From Leptasterias polaris (lineage: Eukaryota; Echinodermata; Asteroidea; Forcipulatida; Asteriidae), in the NCBI GenBank assembly GCA_037783415.1, contig JAZGTN010000003.1, positions 5,556,501-5,620,500 on the forward strand: a DNA stretch of 64,000 nucleotides, written 5' to 3'. The first letter of the stretch is position 1, and each line of letters starts with the position of its first letter. Positions 47,823 through 58,469 of this stretch are shown here, piece after piece. A program made the position numbers and the translations under genes. The notes under the pieces are model-generated. The model was not told where the DNA came from and ran no database searches. It worked only from the letters and a program-made list of their open reading frames with translations.

Positions 47823-48109
47823 GGGCCCAATTTCATAGAGCTGCTTAACGGCCGATTCTGTGCTTACGTACGAGTTTCTATTTTATAGCACTGCTAGCCG
47901 TAAGCACACGAAAAGGCATGCTAACCTTCCGGTGCTTACTGCATGCACGAAAATGAATGACGTAACAATGTAGATCCATTGTGAACGCGCAAGGTGGTCG
48001 CCTTATTTTCTTGCTAACCTGTGAAATACGCTTATGCTTAAGCACATTTTTCTGCTACAGTTAGCACGAAAATTTGCATACAGTTAAGCAGCTCTATGAA
48101 ATTGGGCCC
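47823..48109. mobile_element. Inverted-repeat element (GGGCCCAATTTCATAG), ~287 bp
   Basis: Ends GGGCCCAATTTCATAGAGCT and complement GGGCCCAATTTCATAGAGCT are perfect for 20 bases, followed on both sides by GCTTAA-like sequence. Other copies are at 51,295 and 52,324. No clear target duplication is seen. Confidence 0.85.
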
Positions 48110-48143
48110 AGACATTACTCGAATAAAGATGGTAAACGGCTTA

Positions 48144-48264
48144 GGCTGTGTCTGCGGGCTACAGCTACGGTACGTCTGGATCACCGCGTCGTCATGCGTT
48201 GAAGTAGGATGGGACGTTCTATAGCAACATCCTTTCAGCCACAGCCGCCATTTTGGATACAGCC
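48144..48264. mobile_element. 121-bp MITE (GGCTGTGTC), TTA target duplication
   Basis: TTA flanks both ends (48,141-48,143 and 48,265-48,267). Arms GGCTGTGTCTGCGGGCTACA and complement GGCTGTATCCAAAATGGCGG are related to the elements at 20,287 and 33,073. TTA duplication fits PIF/Harbinger. Confidence 0.75.
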
Positions 48265-48315
48265 TTATTGCAGCTGTACTTGACCATTAAAAAGACTGTG
48301 ATTCCTGTACCATGC

Positions 48316-48620
48316 CTGATAATGATATGGGGTAGAAGGTATCCCCCAAGTGTTCCCATACTTTAGCCCACTATTTTCCTCTGGTACAGAAGTATCCCCC
48401 TAAAATCCTCTAAAGAATTTTTTAGATTCAAAGCACACAATGAAGACACATTAGGTGGTACACCATGCCCCAAATCGAGCACCAAATGATTTGGTTGACC
48501 TCGAAAACTATAGGTAGAGAGAGAGGTATTCAAAATTGCAAATTTTCCCCAACAAGTGACGATTTCGTTAGAGTCGATAAATCCTGCCGTTGTTTTTGAC
48601 TCTCTTTCGGCGGACGAAAA
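48316..48620. repeat. Dispersed repeat shared with 57.9-58.2 kb
   Basis: GATATGGGG, CCTCTGGTACAGA, ATTCAAAGCACACAATGAAG and CCCCAAATCGAGCACCAAAT recur in reverse order and orientation at 57,937-58,166. The ends are not defined. Confidence 0.7.
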
Positions 48621-48780
48621 CACTTCAACGATGCCGTGGGATAGAAAGCAATGCTCCCATTGGACTGGTCCCCTTTCCAGGGGCGTCGTCGTAAAGGACG
48701 TCATATGTTCGGGCTATAGGCTCCCAGATAAAGTATGGATTGCACAGGGGAGCATTGTCAAACCGCCTAGAGAGGAATCA

Positions 48781-48805
48781 TTGACGTCATGATGACGTCA
48801 ATGGT
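48781..48805. promoter_or_regulatory. Palindrome with two CRE (TGACGTCA) cores
   Basis: CATTGACGTCAT and ATGACGTCAATG face each other around a single central base, giving two full cyclic-AMP response element octamers eight bases apart. Such CREs are common inside repeats, and no promoter is visible nearby, so function is uncertain. Confidence 0.4.
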
Positions 48806-48994
48806 AGGAAGTCTAACAAATATAAAGGTGGTTCAAAATTTACAACGGGCGTTTGGGGTGGTTGTAAACACACAACAATGCTTATGCACGTATCGATATG
48901 ATTGTATGTCCGTAAGAGCCTAATTGTTTCCGATATTGACCCAATTCACCTAACGTCATCTCTACAATCTTGATTCAGAGCCGTGTTTTCGTTC

Positions 48995-49480
48995 TGATAA
49001 CTTGCGATTAGAAGCCATTTTGGTCAACAACAACAAAAACAATGAAAAAACACCGCGTGTGCGCACACAGGGTGCCAGACTAGACCGCCCTTTGGGTTGT
49101 GTGCTACATTCGGACCGAAAATGGCAGCAACCACGTGACCGAAGAACACTAGGCCTAATTTAACGGCTTTGCTTATCGCGGAATTCTGCGCTTGCGTCCC
49201 ATAGATCTATATGTGCTTAAGTGGTAAGCAGATCCATGAAAGTTGGACCCTGGTCCATTCCGCCATCGTGCAACTCTCTCAATAGAACTTATGCACATGA
49301 CGTAACCAGAGCTGTGTATTAAGCAAGTTGCGACAACATGCGATAAGAAGCCATTTTCGGTTAAAACAAACGCATGTGATCACACAGTCAGGGTGCCAGA
49401 CTAGACTGCACATTCAGTTGTGCTGCATTGGGACGAAAATGGCGTCCAACAACCACGTGACCAAAGAAAATGTGTCACTC
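48995..49480. repeat. Diverged direct duplication (~150 bp, 335-bp offset)
   Basis: GCGATTAGAAGCCATTTTGG, GGGTGCCAGACTAGAC and AACCACGTGACC at 49,006-49,140 recur as GCGATAAGAAGCCATTTTCG, GGGTGCCAGACTAGAC and AACCACGTGACC at 49,341-49,462. A local segmental duplication rather than two transposon insertions is likely. Confidence 0.75.
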
Positions 49481-50542
49481 TATGTCGCAACTCTCTCAAT
49501 ACACACCTCTGGATGCAAATTGAGTTTGTGCCCTCCGCTAGAGGTCAAAGCTCAATATAGGCTCATCCTGTCCACCGTGCGTACAAAGATGTGCGTTTTC
49601 CCATTGTTTCATCCTCAGTTTGCCTATATAAGATGACGGCATGATGACGTCAACGATGAGATATGTACACAGCTATGTCATGGTTGCGCCATTGTTGGGG
49701 TCAATGATGTCCCCGTGTGTTATACAGTGGTGTGTGCGTGTTAAGGCAACGCGGCGTTTATACTAGCATGAATCCGAAGACAACGTGCCCCTTTAACAGT
49801 ATAGCAAGATGAGTCTATATGCGTTACCTGGATATCAAGTGTAGTATGATGTGCATTCCGATATAACTTTCTCTCGATTGTAAGTTTTAAAAAAATAGTT
49901 TATGGATGGCAGGCCGCCATTATTTAGTTTGTCTTAATTTGTGATAGAATTTCTCATGGGACGTGACTCGCAGGTGGAGTATGCCGTTGCCATGGAGATG
50001 TACATTAAAAAATAATTATGAGTTACATTATCCAAACGGTAGTTTTTGCAAATGCAGGATTCGTCTCTTAATGGCGTGAGCTTGAGAACATTGCCTGACG
50101 TACCGTCGAATTCCCCCCTCCCCCTCCCCCAAACCCCCAACCCCCAACCACCGAACAGCCGGGGAAACTGCAGCTTGTCGATTAATGACTCCTGATCGAT
50201 GAAATCCGAGATCCGGATATTTGTTCCTTCTCATTTATCACACTTTAATCTTGGAGTATCCGGCCTGAAGCTAATGGCCACAGTGTGTTTCCACACACAA
50301 GCTTCCTCTTTGGAACGCTGCCTGTGGGGCCATGCACTCCCCGTAAAGTCAGTGACGGGTCTGGAGTGTTTGCTAAAACAATCATGACGAGCTCGAGAGA
50401 TGAAGTGAATTTGGGGCTGATATCAACTTATCGGTAGCTTAAAAAGTGATGATGTCATTGGTTTTTGCATGGCGTGTCATTGAGACGACTGAACCATTAA
50501 TTTGTAAAAAGACCTCACCAGCGGCGTGTATGGGTGTTTTAA
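49481..50542. other. Unassigned sequence
   Basis: A right-end relic GTGCCCCTTTAA (about 49,788) belongs to the family at 20,681. A C-rich patch lies at 50,114-50,150. No gene is supported. Confidence 0.35.
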
Positions 50543-50740
50543 AGCTACATACGAAGTGTGGACCTGAGAACAAAAGAGCCCAAGAGGTCCACAAAATGTA
50601 GGGACTTGAAACACTATGTGGACTTAATACACACGTCCACACAGTGTTATTTACAGTGTTGAGGAATAGGAGTTTCCTTAAAGGGTACAGAACAAAGGAA
50701 TGTCCACACAGTGACTGCAACACAGAGCTGTGTGTGTGGG
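50543..50740. repeat. Dispersed repeat (GTGTCCACATAGTG family), copy 2
   Basis: Same order of phrases as 29,917-30,097, but ends in GTGTGTGTGGGTGCGGGG without the GTTT expansion. Confidence 0.75.
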
Positions 50741-51294
50741 TGCGGGGGTTGTCCCACGTTAATAATTGCGAAGGCGTTATACTAATTAGTTACTATTCAT
50801 ATTAACTTTTATAGTATACTCATTTATTTCATTTATTTTAGAGACACCATTTTCATGTAAGCTGCGGCCATTTGGCGAAATCACACGCTAAAAAGTAACT
50901 AATAGGACAAGTCTTGGATAAATTAAAGTCTCGAGTGAAGAGCAGCATGCATGAAAGGGTATGTCTTTTTGTTCTCACGTTTTCAATAAGAGATTTCAAT
51001 TGCATTAAAAAAAAGCTAAGCGTGAGGTGAAAAACCATGAGTAAAGTGCTTCGATTTTATTTCAACTTTGCTGTGTGCAACTTAATTAAAAAAGGAACAA
51101 ACCAGGCTGTTCCCAATTATGGATCAAAAAATATAATTCAAAATCGACAATGGAAGTCACCGGTCTTAGGTAGATTATATAATTTCTCTCATTGCAACCC
51201 AATCTGTTTGGTGTTTTTTAGGTTTTTTTTGTTTTTTGCGTAATGGGTTTGCCTTGTCTCCACGTTTGTAGTTTGTCTGTCTAGGCTGTCTCCT
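50741..51294. other. Unassigned sequence
   Basis: No gene or element ends recognised. Confidence 0.35.
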
Positions 51295-51487
51295 GGGCCC
51301 AATTTCATAGAGCTGCTTAAGCACAAAAAGTAGCTTAGCACAACAAAACTATGCTTACCAGAATAAGGTTACCAGCCAAACTACAATGTCACATGTAGAA
51401 TTTGTAACTGGTATCCTGCTCATTTCTGCTAAGCAACAAATTGTTAAGCAATGTTGTCTGCTTAAGCAGCTCTATGAAATTGGGCCC
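51295..51487. mobile_element. 193-bp copy of the GGGCCCAATTTCATAG element
   Basis: Ends GGGCCCAATTTCATAGAGCT and its exact complement; interior has AGCTTAGCACAACAAAACTA and TGCTAAGCAACAAATTGTTA. About 95 bp shorter than the 47,823 copy, so it is probably a subfamily or deletion derivative. Confidence 0.85.
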
Positions 51488-52323
51488 TGTACAAGCCTTT
51501 GGCCTCATACTCTCCTTTGTTGTGGTATACACATAATATTTACTCTTTCCCCTCCATAATCTGTGCTTATTATTTTACTTCAATAAGGTTTATCGCGAAT
51601 AGCAAAATACCAAGAGAGGGCGCTGTTTTGCCGCGCATGATAGTGTAGTGAAAGGGGGCAACCCGGGAACTCGCGCACGACGACCGACTGTAGCATTTGC
51701 CCTCTCTGCCCTCCCATGATCCATTGCGATTCTGAATCGCGATAAACCTTATTTAATAATCTGTATATCTGTACATGTGTTATATTTTGAGAAGAGTAGT
51801 ATCATAAATTAATTGAATGTAAGAGAACGTGCCTCAACGTAAACCCCAGTGTCGAATTGTACGATGGTTTTGTCACTGTACTCTATGATCAAATTATGCA
51901 TCCGGAAATCAAAATGGCGCCTATAAAGTCGATCGGTTTTAAAGCGCGCCGTGGAGACTCCGTTGACCTACAGTCCAGACTTTGGGTAATAATTACTACC
52001 CTTGACTTTTCTTTCACGAAGCTCAACCCCAAATTATCAACAACTCGCTGTTTTTAAGTGTCATGCTGTAGAGAAAGGGGCAAAAACAACTGACAGTGAT
52101 GACGCAGATGGATTTTTAACGCCAATAGCAAACTTGGAAATTGTTAAAATGGAGGGTAGCCTGTCTCTATAATGCGGCTCCATTAGAGGTGTTGCACAAT
52201 ACCAGCGTAGCCATGACGCTGAGATTCCGTCGTTGCCCCGAAGCTGCAACTCTCCCATCGATCACGGCTGAAACGAGATATCGTAGAGAGAGTAGCATGA
52301 TACCGTTTACACGTAATTATACC
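51488..52323. other. Unassigned sequence with a short inverted repeat
   Basis: AATAAGGTTTATCGCGA (51,583) and TCGCGATAAACCTTATT (51,736) are exact complements flanking about 137 bp, so this is a probable MITE of about 170 bp. No gene is supported. Confidence 0.5.
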
Positions 52324-52782
52324 TGGTGCCAATTTCATAGCACTGCTTGATGGGGTGAGCACATTTTCGTGCTTATTTTTAGCAGAACGATTTGCTTATG
52401 AAGCACAAGTGTATTTCATACGTTAGCAAGAAAAGTAGGTGTCCAGTTTGCGCGTTCTCATGTATTTACGTTGTTACGTCATTCGTTCGCTTACAGTAAG
52501 CGCCGGATAGCATGCCTTTTCCCCGTGCTTACGGTTGGCAGCGATATGAAATGTAAACCACACTGCATTAACTATTTCTCGGTCTTTAAACAGCTCTATG
52601 AAATTGCATGGTCCCAATATGACCACGCTCAAGTCATAGCTGCTTCAACAGAAAATATTGCTAAACAGAAATGAGCAGGATACCAGTCACAAATTGTAGG
52701 CTACTTTTGACATGTTGGTTTGGCTGATAACCTGATAGCCATTATTTTGTTGTGCTTAAGCAGCTTTATGAAATTGGGCCCC
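52324..52782. mobile_element. Composite of two GGGCCCAATTTCATAG-type elements
   Basis: The left part runs from GTGCCAATTTCATAGCACTG to CAGCTCTATGAAATTGCATG (about 52,613). The right part ends CAGCTTTATGAAATTGGGCC at 52,780, with AGCAGGATACCAGTCACA inside. One element next to a partial second. Confidence 0.7.
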
Positions 52783-54137
52783 TGGGCTGGTCTCTTAATG
52801 TTGAGCACACAATGCTCTCATAATAGAATACAGACTTATGACAGGAAACCAGTTACTTATTAAAAATTCATTTCCACGAGATTAATTAGACAGATCCTGG
52901 TTCACCATTTGCATTCATTCACACTGTACTTCATTTAAAGAATGGGGGTTTGGTCGAAGTTGGAATCAGCTTGAGGACGAGGTTGAGACAGTGTGTATAG
53001 GTAAGGGCGTGGTGATTTGATGTTTTGCCAGGATAGCAAGTTCCTTACCGTGGCGATAGGATCGTGTGCCCAGACCGATAGCTTTGCACTATATTATGAT
53101 GGGCTATATAGTTCCTTACTCGCACGTTCGGATACAGCTACAAAGGGACTTGCTCGCGTCTAAACTTATACCGAAGGATTGTCCATGAACTAGCTATAAT
53201 ATATTCACTCTGGAACGATTGTGAAGGGCGATTTTTATTGTATTATTTTATTTCGGACAAAAGTACATATATACATTTGAAATTGTCCTGGGTCAAGACG
53301 AAATTTTGAAAAACTGTCGATCATAGAATGATTTGTCATACCATCTATGGTCATACCCATGCAAACAACTTAAGGAACCAAGTTTAATGCCAATTAATAT
53401 AATGTTTTTAATAGAAGAATGTATTGCAAGCCAATGTGTGCCTGTCGTTGATGTTTGTGATATAGGCCTATATTATTATGTCTGATGATGTTTGTGACTT
53501 TAAGGTCCCTTTATTGCTGCTGCGTGGCACAATTTTAATCAACAAGTTCTTGAAGCAGAACTCTGCCCAGACTTGAAGGAAAGGCATTATTAAAAAATAC
53601 CTCACAACTCAAGCAAGAATACACTTTCTCCAATAATCTGCTGCAAAGAAACCAGAATCACTGCAGGGTGTTTGGCCTGATGGTATTATACACGGCAGAA
53701 TCCAATTATCGAAATGTGGATCAAAAGTTTGGAATTCATAGCAGTCGTCCGCGGTGTAAATTCTCCTTTTCAGCGGCCGCATGGAAACAAGAAAAACCAG
53801 CCTCGAAGTCTCGGAGTGCAAATTAGTTTCTGGATCAAAAAATCACTCCTCAATTTGAAATCCATCATGAACGTTATATAAAGCTATAACAACCGCGCGT
53901 TATCGAGGGTGGGAGAGAGGGAATGAGAGCGAGGAGGTTGAACTGGTTTATATGGTCGCAATGACAGACGAAACCTGATTGATCTGTTATAACAAAACAC
54001 ACGCTCATTTTGTTTCAGGCTGTCCTTTACAATAAAACTCATTTGTAAAAAATGTTATCACCTATAGCCTATCCAGTAGTGCTGTATTCAACGGTTTTGT
54101 ACCCGGGCAGTTGTATCCGCAAGTTTTACTACAGAAT
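52783..54137. other. Unassigned sequence
   Basis: No supported gene; the 70-codon minus frame at 53,609-53,821 has no features. Confidence 0.35.
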
Positions 54138-54361
54138 AGATAGTTCCCAGTAGACGCCATCTTTACGGGCAAATCGCATTTTGGCTCTCAGGCGCGTCAA
54201 GCGCTCAAATTATTAACGCAGCCGCGTCGTTCACTAACCAATCATGCAATGAGTTTTGTGAAATGTGCGCGTGCTGCACGCCGTTCTCACGCGTAACGCA
54301 TGACTGTGTGTTCCAAATTGCCCGTAAAGATGGCCGACTTACGTCATACTGCAACCTATCT
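54138..54361. mobile_element. ~224-bp inverted-repeat MITE (CCATCTTTACGGGCAA)
   Basis: Left arm AGATAGTTCCCAGTAGACGC then CCATCTTTACGGGCAA; right arm complement AGATAGGTTGCAGTATGACG then CCATCTTTACGGGCAA. It lies just before foldback copy B, and GTTGTATCCGCAAGTTT occurs on both outer sides of the pair (54,110 and 54,630). Confidence 0.75.
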
Positions 54362-54379
54362 ATATAGCTACAAAACGGT

Positions 54380-54638
54380 GGTGTTTGAAGCTTTGCACGG
54401 TGTGTATATTAATAGGAGTAATTATTAAATGAACTTGAGGGTACAACTTTAAATCATTTTTGGGAGGAGTGTTGAATCTGAGAAGAGCCGTTGTTTTGGT
54501 CTTGACTTTTCCAACAGCAGGCCTATACTCTACTTGTCTGTTCTCTTGAAGACTAGCAGAGTATACTGCTTGAAACGTCGTGACCACAACGGCTCTTTTC
54601 AGAGCCGACACCGAAGAGATTTATCCAGAGTTGTATCC
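54380..54638. mobile_element. Foldback repeat, copy B, with histone-type stem-loop sequence
   Basis: Shares TGTTTGAAGCTTTGCACGGT and CAGAGTATACTGCTTGAAAC with copy A. Arms GGGTACAAC (54,439) and GTTGTATCC (54,638) enclose inner arms GCCGTTGT (54,487-54,494) and ACAACGGC (54,586-54,593). GGCTCTTTTCAGAGCC at 54,591-54,606 matches the histone 3' stem-loop core exactly. It is not followed by an ACCA-CAAGAAAGA-like element and no histone ORF is adjacent. Confidence 0.75.
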
Positions 54639-55689
54639 GCAAGTTTACTATACTTAGTTCCTATAATAGCAGCATGCAAATCTTCAAACATAGGCTATCA
54701 CTTCTTCTGCATATTGATTGTTTTTGGAGAAGTAAACATTTAACTTTACAGTCCTCTATAGTTAATAGAGATTACACGAAACAGCCAACCCGTGGTAATT
54801 TCACCAATAGGTTTTCACGTTGTGTTTCATGAGGGATTTTTCAAATTGTGCTTTTTTGGAAATCGTGTTTGAATGTTCAGAGGTCAGGGCCATTGCTGAC
54901 AAAACGGTCTGAAAATACGATCTAAACTTATGTTGAACTGGTGGCATTTCCACCTTTTGGTAACTCATGGAGTTATAGATTGCAAGGAGCTTCTGTGAAC
55001 AGTAACCTCAGCTTATAGAGAAGTAGAATGTTCATGAAGAAAATAATAGGGTTTTTGTTCTCAAACCTTTCCTGTAATTGGCAACTCGTCCGCTGTTGGT
55101 TTGGTCAATAAATAAATAAAAAAGGTCTGAATTCAGATAAAAGTTTGACATCATTCCTGAATGTTGAGTGACAGTTTTCTCTCAATGCATGACAGTTTCC
55201 GAGACAAATATTTCTCCCGAATACCAGTTATCCCCCGCAGCACCCTCCCCCCCCCCCGACCCGTCATCACCAGTCAATGTAGTATCCCTTAAAATAAGGT
55301 CAATTTAAATTGAGACATATTGCGTTTTCAACGGAGCCTTTTTATCTATAAAGTTCTTGCCATTTCTGGACACTTGAGACTGGACTTTCAACCGAGTACA
55401 AAACGTATATAGCAGATAATAAAATAATGAACGTATTGGCGGCAATTATGACGATAAAGTAGAATCCATATCTTCACGGCCCGGAGATGAGGGGAGAGAT
55501 TCCTGCTGTTAAGACTCTTAAAGGTTTTAGCCCACCAAATGGAGTTTAAAACAATATTAATTATTAATAAATGAGTCATTATTTGATAAATTGGCCATGA
55601 TTACCCTTTGGTCAAATGAGAAAATTGCTTTCGATAAATGATGACTCCTTGACAAAACAAACAAATCGAATTTGCAAACTGGTCACTTC
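54639..55689. other. Unassigned AT-rich sequence
   Basis: No gene seen. A C-run is at 55,246-55,258. Confidence 0.35.
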
Positions 55690-55798
55690 AGGTCAATATA
55701 AGGTCAATACAATGTTAATACAAGGTCAATATAAGGTCAATACAATGTTAATATACAAGGTAAATATAAGGTCAATACAATGTCAATACAAGGTAAAA
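55690..55798. repeat. Minisatellite of AGGTCAATATA / ATGTTAATACA units
   Basis: Eleven- to twelve-base units alternate over about 110 bp; AAGGTCAATA(T/C)A appears six times with variants. Frames crossing it are not genes. Confidence 0.85.
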
Positions 55799-55870
55799 TG
55801 TAAAAACGCAAAGATGAAAATAAACTTAGAACGGAGTGATGATGATTCAAGAATAGTGATGATGCACCAG

Positions 55871-56243
55871 CAGTGGCGTAACCAGGGGTTGGGGCAGGGG
55901 CCCGTTCAGAACCCTTGCCCCATATTGCCCCCCCTCCCCCCACTGAGATCGGGAAAAATACACAAATAAACGGTTCGATATAATTATAAAGAACAAAAAC
56001 AATAAACAAAATCGGGCAAAACAGTGGGAAAATTAGGACGCAGCAAGAAAAAATGGACAGAGAAATAAAAAAATTGACTTTTTTACAGTATTCAAAATTG
56101 GTACTTATGTTTTTATCTTTATATAATTTCGGGCAAACTAACGCTTCTACCCTCCCCCAAAGAGACGCCCTATAGCCCATGCCCCACCCCACCCCCACCA
56201 CCCCTTCCGAATTCATGAAATTGTCTGGGTACGTACGCCACTG
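55871..56243. mobile_element. ~373-bp inverted-repeat element (CAGTGGCGTA)
   Basis: Left end CAGTGGCGTAACCAGGG; right end complement CAGTGGCGTACGTACCCAG. The interior is rich in C- and G-runs next to both ends. The decayed A/C tract at 24,449 begins with a similar CCGTAACCAGGGG, and 63,900-63,970 holds a further fragment. The 159-codon minus frame inside is compositional. Confidence 0.75.
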
Positions 56244-56299
56244 TATATCGGACCGCCACTTTTTAACTCAGTATGACGAAAATTGGTTGTTCTCCTATA

Positions 56300-56440
56300 G
56301 AATAAGTTATTATTTTGGTCGTGGGTTTGAATCCCAACCGAGTAACATGCACGTTGATTTTTCACAGGACTCGGGGAAAGTACTGAGTATATATAGTGCT
56401 TTACACACATCAGTGTATGGGCAAACTCAAGTATAGGGCC
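56300..56440 (+). mobile_element. Partial SINE with B box and GTGCTTTACACACATC tail
   Basis: GGGTTTGAATCCCAACCGAG resembles an RNA polymerase III B box. It is followed by GGGGAAAGTACTGAGTATAT and GTGCTTTACACACATCAGTG, a tail I recall from marine-invertebrate SINEs. The A box is missing. Confidence 0.6.
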
Positions 56441-56483
56441 TATTCTTTTATCCCCAATGCAAAAGTAACGTCTATTATTTCAA

Positions 56484-56646
56484 TAGGGAGACCGCCAACA
56501 TATGGCTAGATAGCTCAGTTGGTAGAGCGCCGGCACGTTAATCCGGAGGTCGTTGGTTCAAATCTCGCTAGTCAATTTTTCTTTGTTCAACCCAAAATCA
56601 TTTAAAATGTACCGAGTCAGTTTCCCTTGTGGTTTATTATTTGATA
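56484..56646 (+). mobile_element. tRNA-headed SINE, copy 2 (head 56,504-56,573)
   Basis: Same head and tail as 37,609 but with a deletion in the T-stem/acceptor junction (TCAAATCTCGCTAGTC). The preceding AATAGGGAGACCGCCAACAT is shared with copy 3, so the repeat extends 5' of the tRNA-like part. Confidence 0.8.
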
Positions 56647-56796
56647 TCTGATATAAAAAGTCGCATCCCCTTAAGGTGATCCCCTGACTGCCGCTTCCCA
56701 TCAGGTTGTATCGTATACTTGGGTGTGATCCCTGAGAACACAGCAGTTTACGGTTGAATGGCTTCTGACTGGCACCCCCCGAACAAAGATGTTGAC

Positions 56797-56916
56797 AAAA
56801 TAGGGAGACCGCCAGCATAGGGCTAGATAGCTCACTTGGTGGAGCGTCGGCACGTTAATCCAGAGGTCGTTGGTTCAAATCCAGCTCTAGTCAATTTTTC
56901 TTTGTTCAACCCCAAG
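56797..56916 (+). mobile_element. tRNA-headed SINE, copy 3 (head 56,821-56,892)
   Basis: Preceded by AATAGGGAGACCGCCAGCAT; the tRNA-like head has anticodon loop ACGTTAA and the best T stem (GTTGG/CCAGC), with the tail truncated after TTTGTTCAACCC. Copies 2 and 3 lie 317 bp apart in the same orientation. Confidence 0.8.
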
Positions 56917-57936
56917 TCTATTATTTTGGTGAAGTTATTTTACGAGTGAAGAGTGAACAAGTTGTGGCTGAACGGGCGCACTTTTCTTGCCGATTTTTTA
57001 TCATGGAACAGTTCTTGACGTAAATAGGGTAAATATGTATTTGCCAGGAGGAGTAAATAACGACGTGTAGACGAGATACGGCGAGGTATGGATCTCCACA
57101 TCAGATCAAAGATTCGGCAGATAAGACCATCGGGTAATTATAACCTTGTACTGATAGCATCCTATTGCTCCGTACGTGCTCCGTACGTGCTCCGTGTTTT
57201 CAATAATAATGAAAGGTAGACCTACTGTACATGGAGTATAGATTGGTTTGGTTTGTGCCCCGACAGATGTTTGGCCCATGGGAATGACAGATTAATCACA
57301 TCGTCGGCTTGTTTTACCAAATTAATGTTTGGAGGTAAGGGAAGACGGGTCCGTTTCTTGTTTTCATGTGAGATGAGATGAAGAGATTGTTTTGTAGGGT
57401 CGTAGCTCCTGGCAAATTGGGACACCAGCTGTTGATGGGGGTTGATGAATGTACATGTAGGTTGGGTCTTGTTTGGGGGGGGGGGGGGGGATGAGGGTAC
57501 GAATTAGGTTCCTATATAGCACATGGTTCAGTTAGAATCATGAAGGTAAAAGTTAGGGTCAGACTCAGGCTCAAGTTTGAAAATAAGTTTTATAGTCAGT
57601 ATCAGATTGAAGATCAGTCTTAGGTTTTTAGGTACACTTTTAGTCAAAATAAATGCCTATCAGGGATCAAGGGTCTTTTATCTTAAAGTCAGGCTCACTT
57701 TAAAGCTCCCAAAGTTAACTTACAACAAGGAACAGCTTTGTGTTTGGCCTAAGGACAAACACCTAATGACTAGTTTTTAGTTGAAATCTTTCTTTGATGC
57801 GCAGCTATCTTGTTTTATTTTCATTGCGATGTAGTTGTCTTTGGTTTAAACTATGCGAACCAAAACCAGGTTGACAGGAAATTTGGTTTGGTACCACTTT
57901 GGAAATGAAGACCAACCGCTGTTGAATGTTATAATA
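56917..57936. other. Unassigned sequence
   Basis: Contains CTCCGTACGTG repeated (57,169-57,195) and a G-run at 57,475-57,490. No gene is supported. Confidence 0.35.
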
Positions 57937-58166
57937 GGGGGAAAAAGTGCCGTATCCAACCCGCACTTTCTACATTTGGTGCTCGATGTGGGGCGTGGTG
58001 TACCCCGCCCTATTGTGTCTTCATTGTGTGCTTGGAATCTCAGGAATTCTTAAGAGGATTTTTAGGTGGGAGGGGGGGGGGGGGGTACCTCTGTACCAGA
58101 GGAAACTATAGTGTGTGGGACCATTGAGGGATTGAATACCCTCTGCCCCATATCGGACGCGGTTTA
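57937..58166. repeat. Dispersed repeat shared with 48.3-48.6 kb, inverted
   Basis: TTTGGTGCTCGATGTGGGG, CTTCATTGTGTGCTTGGAAT and CTCTGTACCAGAGG mirror the other copy. A G-run at 58,073-58,085 replaces GGGGGATAC of that copy. Confidence 0.7.
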
Positions 58167-58469
58167 AGGGTTTTTGTTTTTCTTCTTCTTCTTCTTTTCT
58201 TTTATAACAGTTTGGAAGGCGGCGCGTTGTTTATGCTCATAAAATAAAATGGCGTTCGTCGACCAGACATCGGTGCGGCCACCGGTTGGACCCCAAAGTT
58301 GCGTTTACTTTCATTTTGAGTCTTAAAATGCAGTGACTGGACCTCGCTGTATCTATTGTGTAAACATTTCTACTCAGGTAAGGCTTTACTTTTGAAACTA
58401 GTTTGCCGGAGATGAAGTGTAGGTCGGTCATTTTTGCCACGGAAAATGTTAAAGATAGACTACGTACAA

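Noticed and set aside
54591..54606. 3' end of a histone gene
   Set aside because: No histone coding sequence or purine-rich downstream element is nearby; the motif is inside a dispersed foldback repeat.
28436..54640. Hammerhead ribozyme in the foldback repeats (GAAAC next to paired arms)
   Set aside because: The CTGANGA core is absent in copy A and altered in copy B, so the catalytic fold is not supported.
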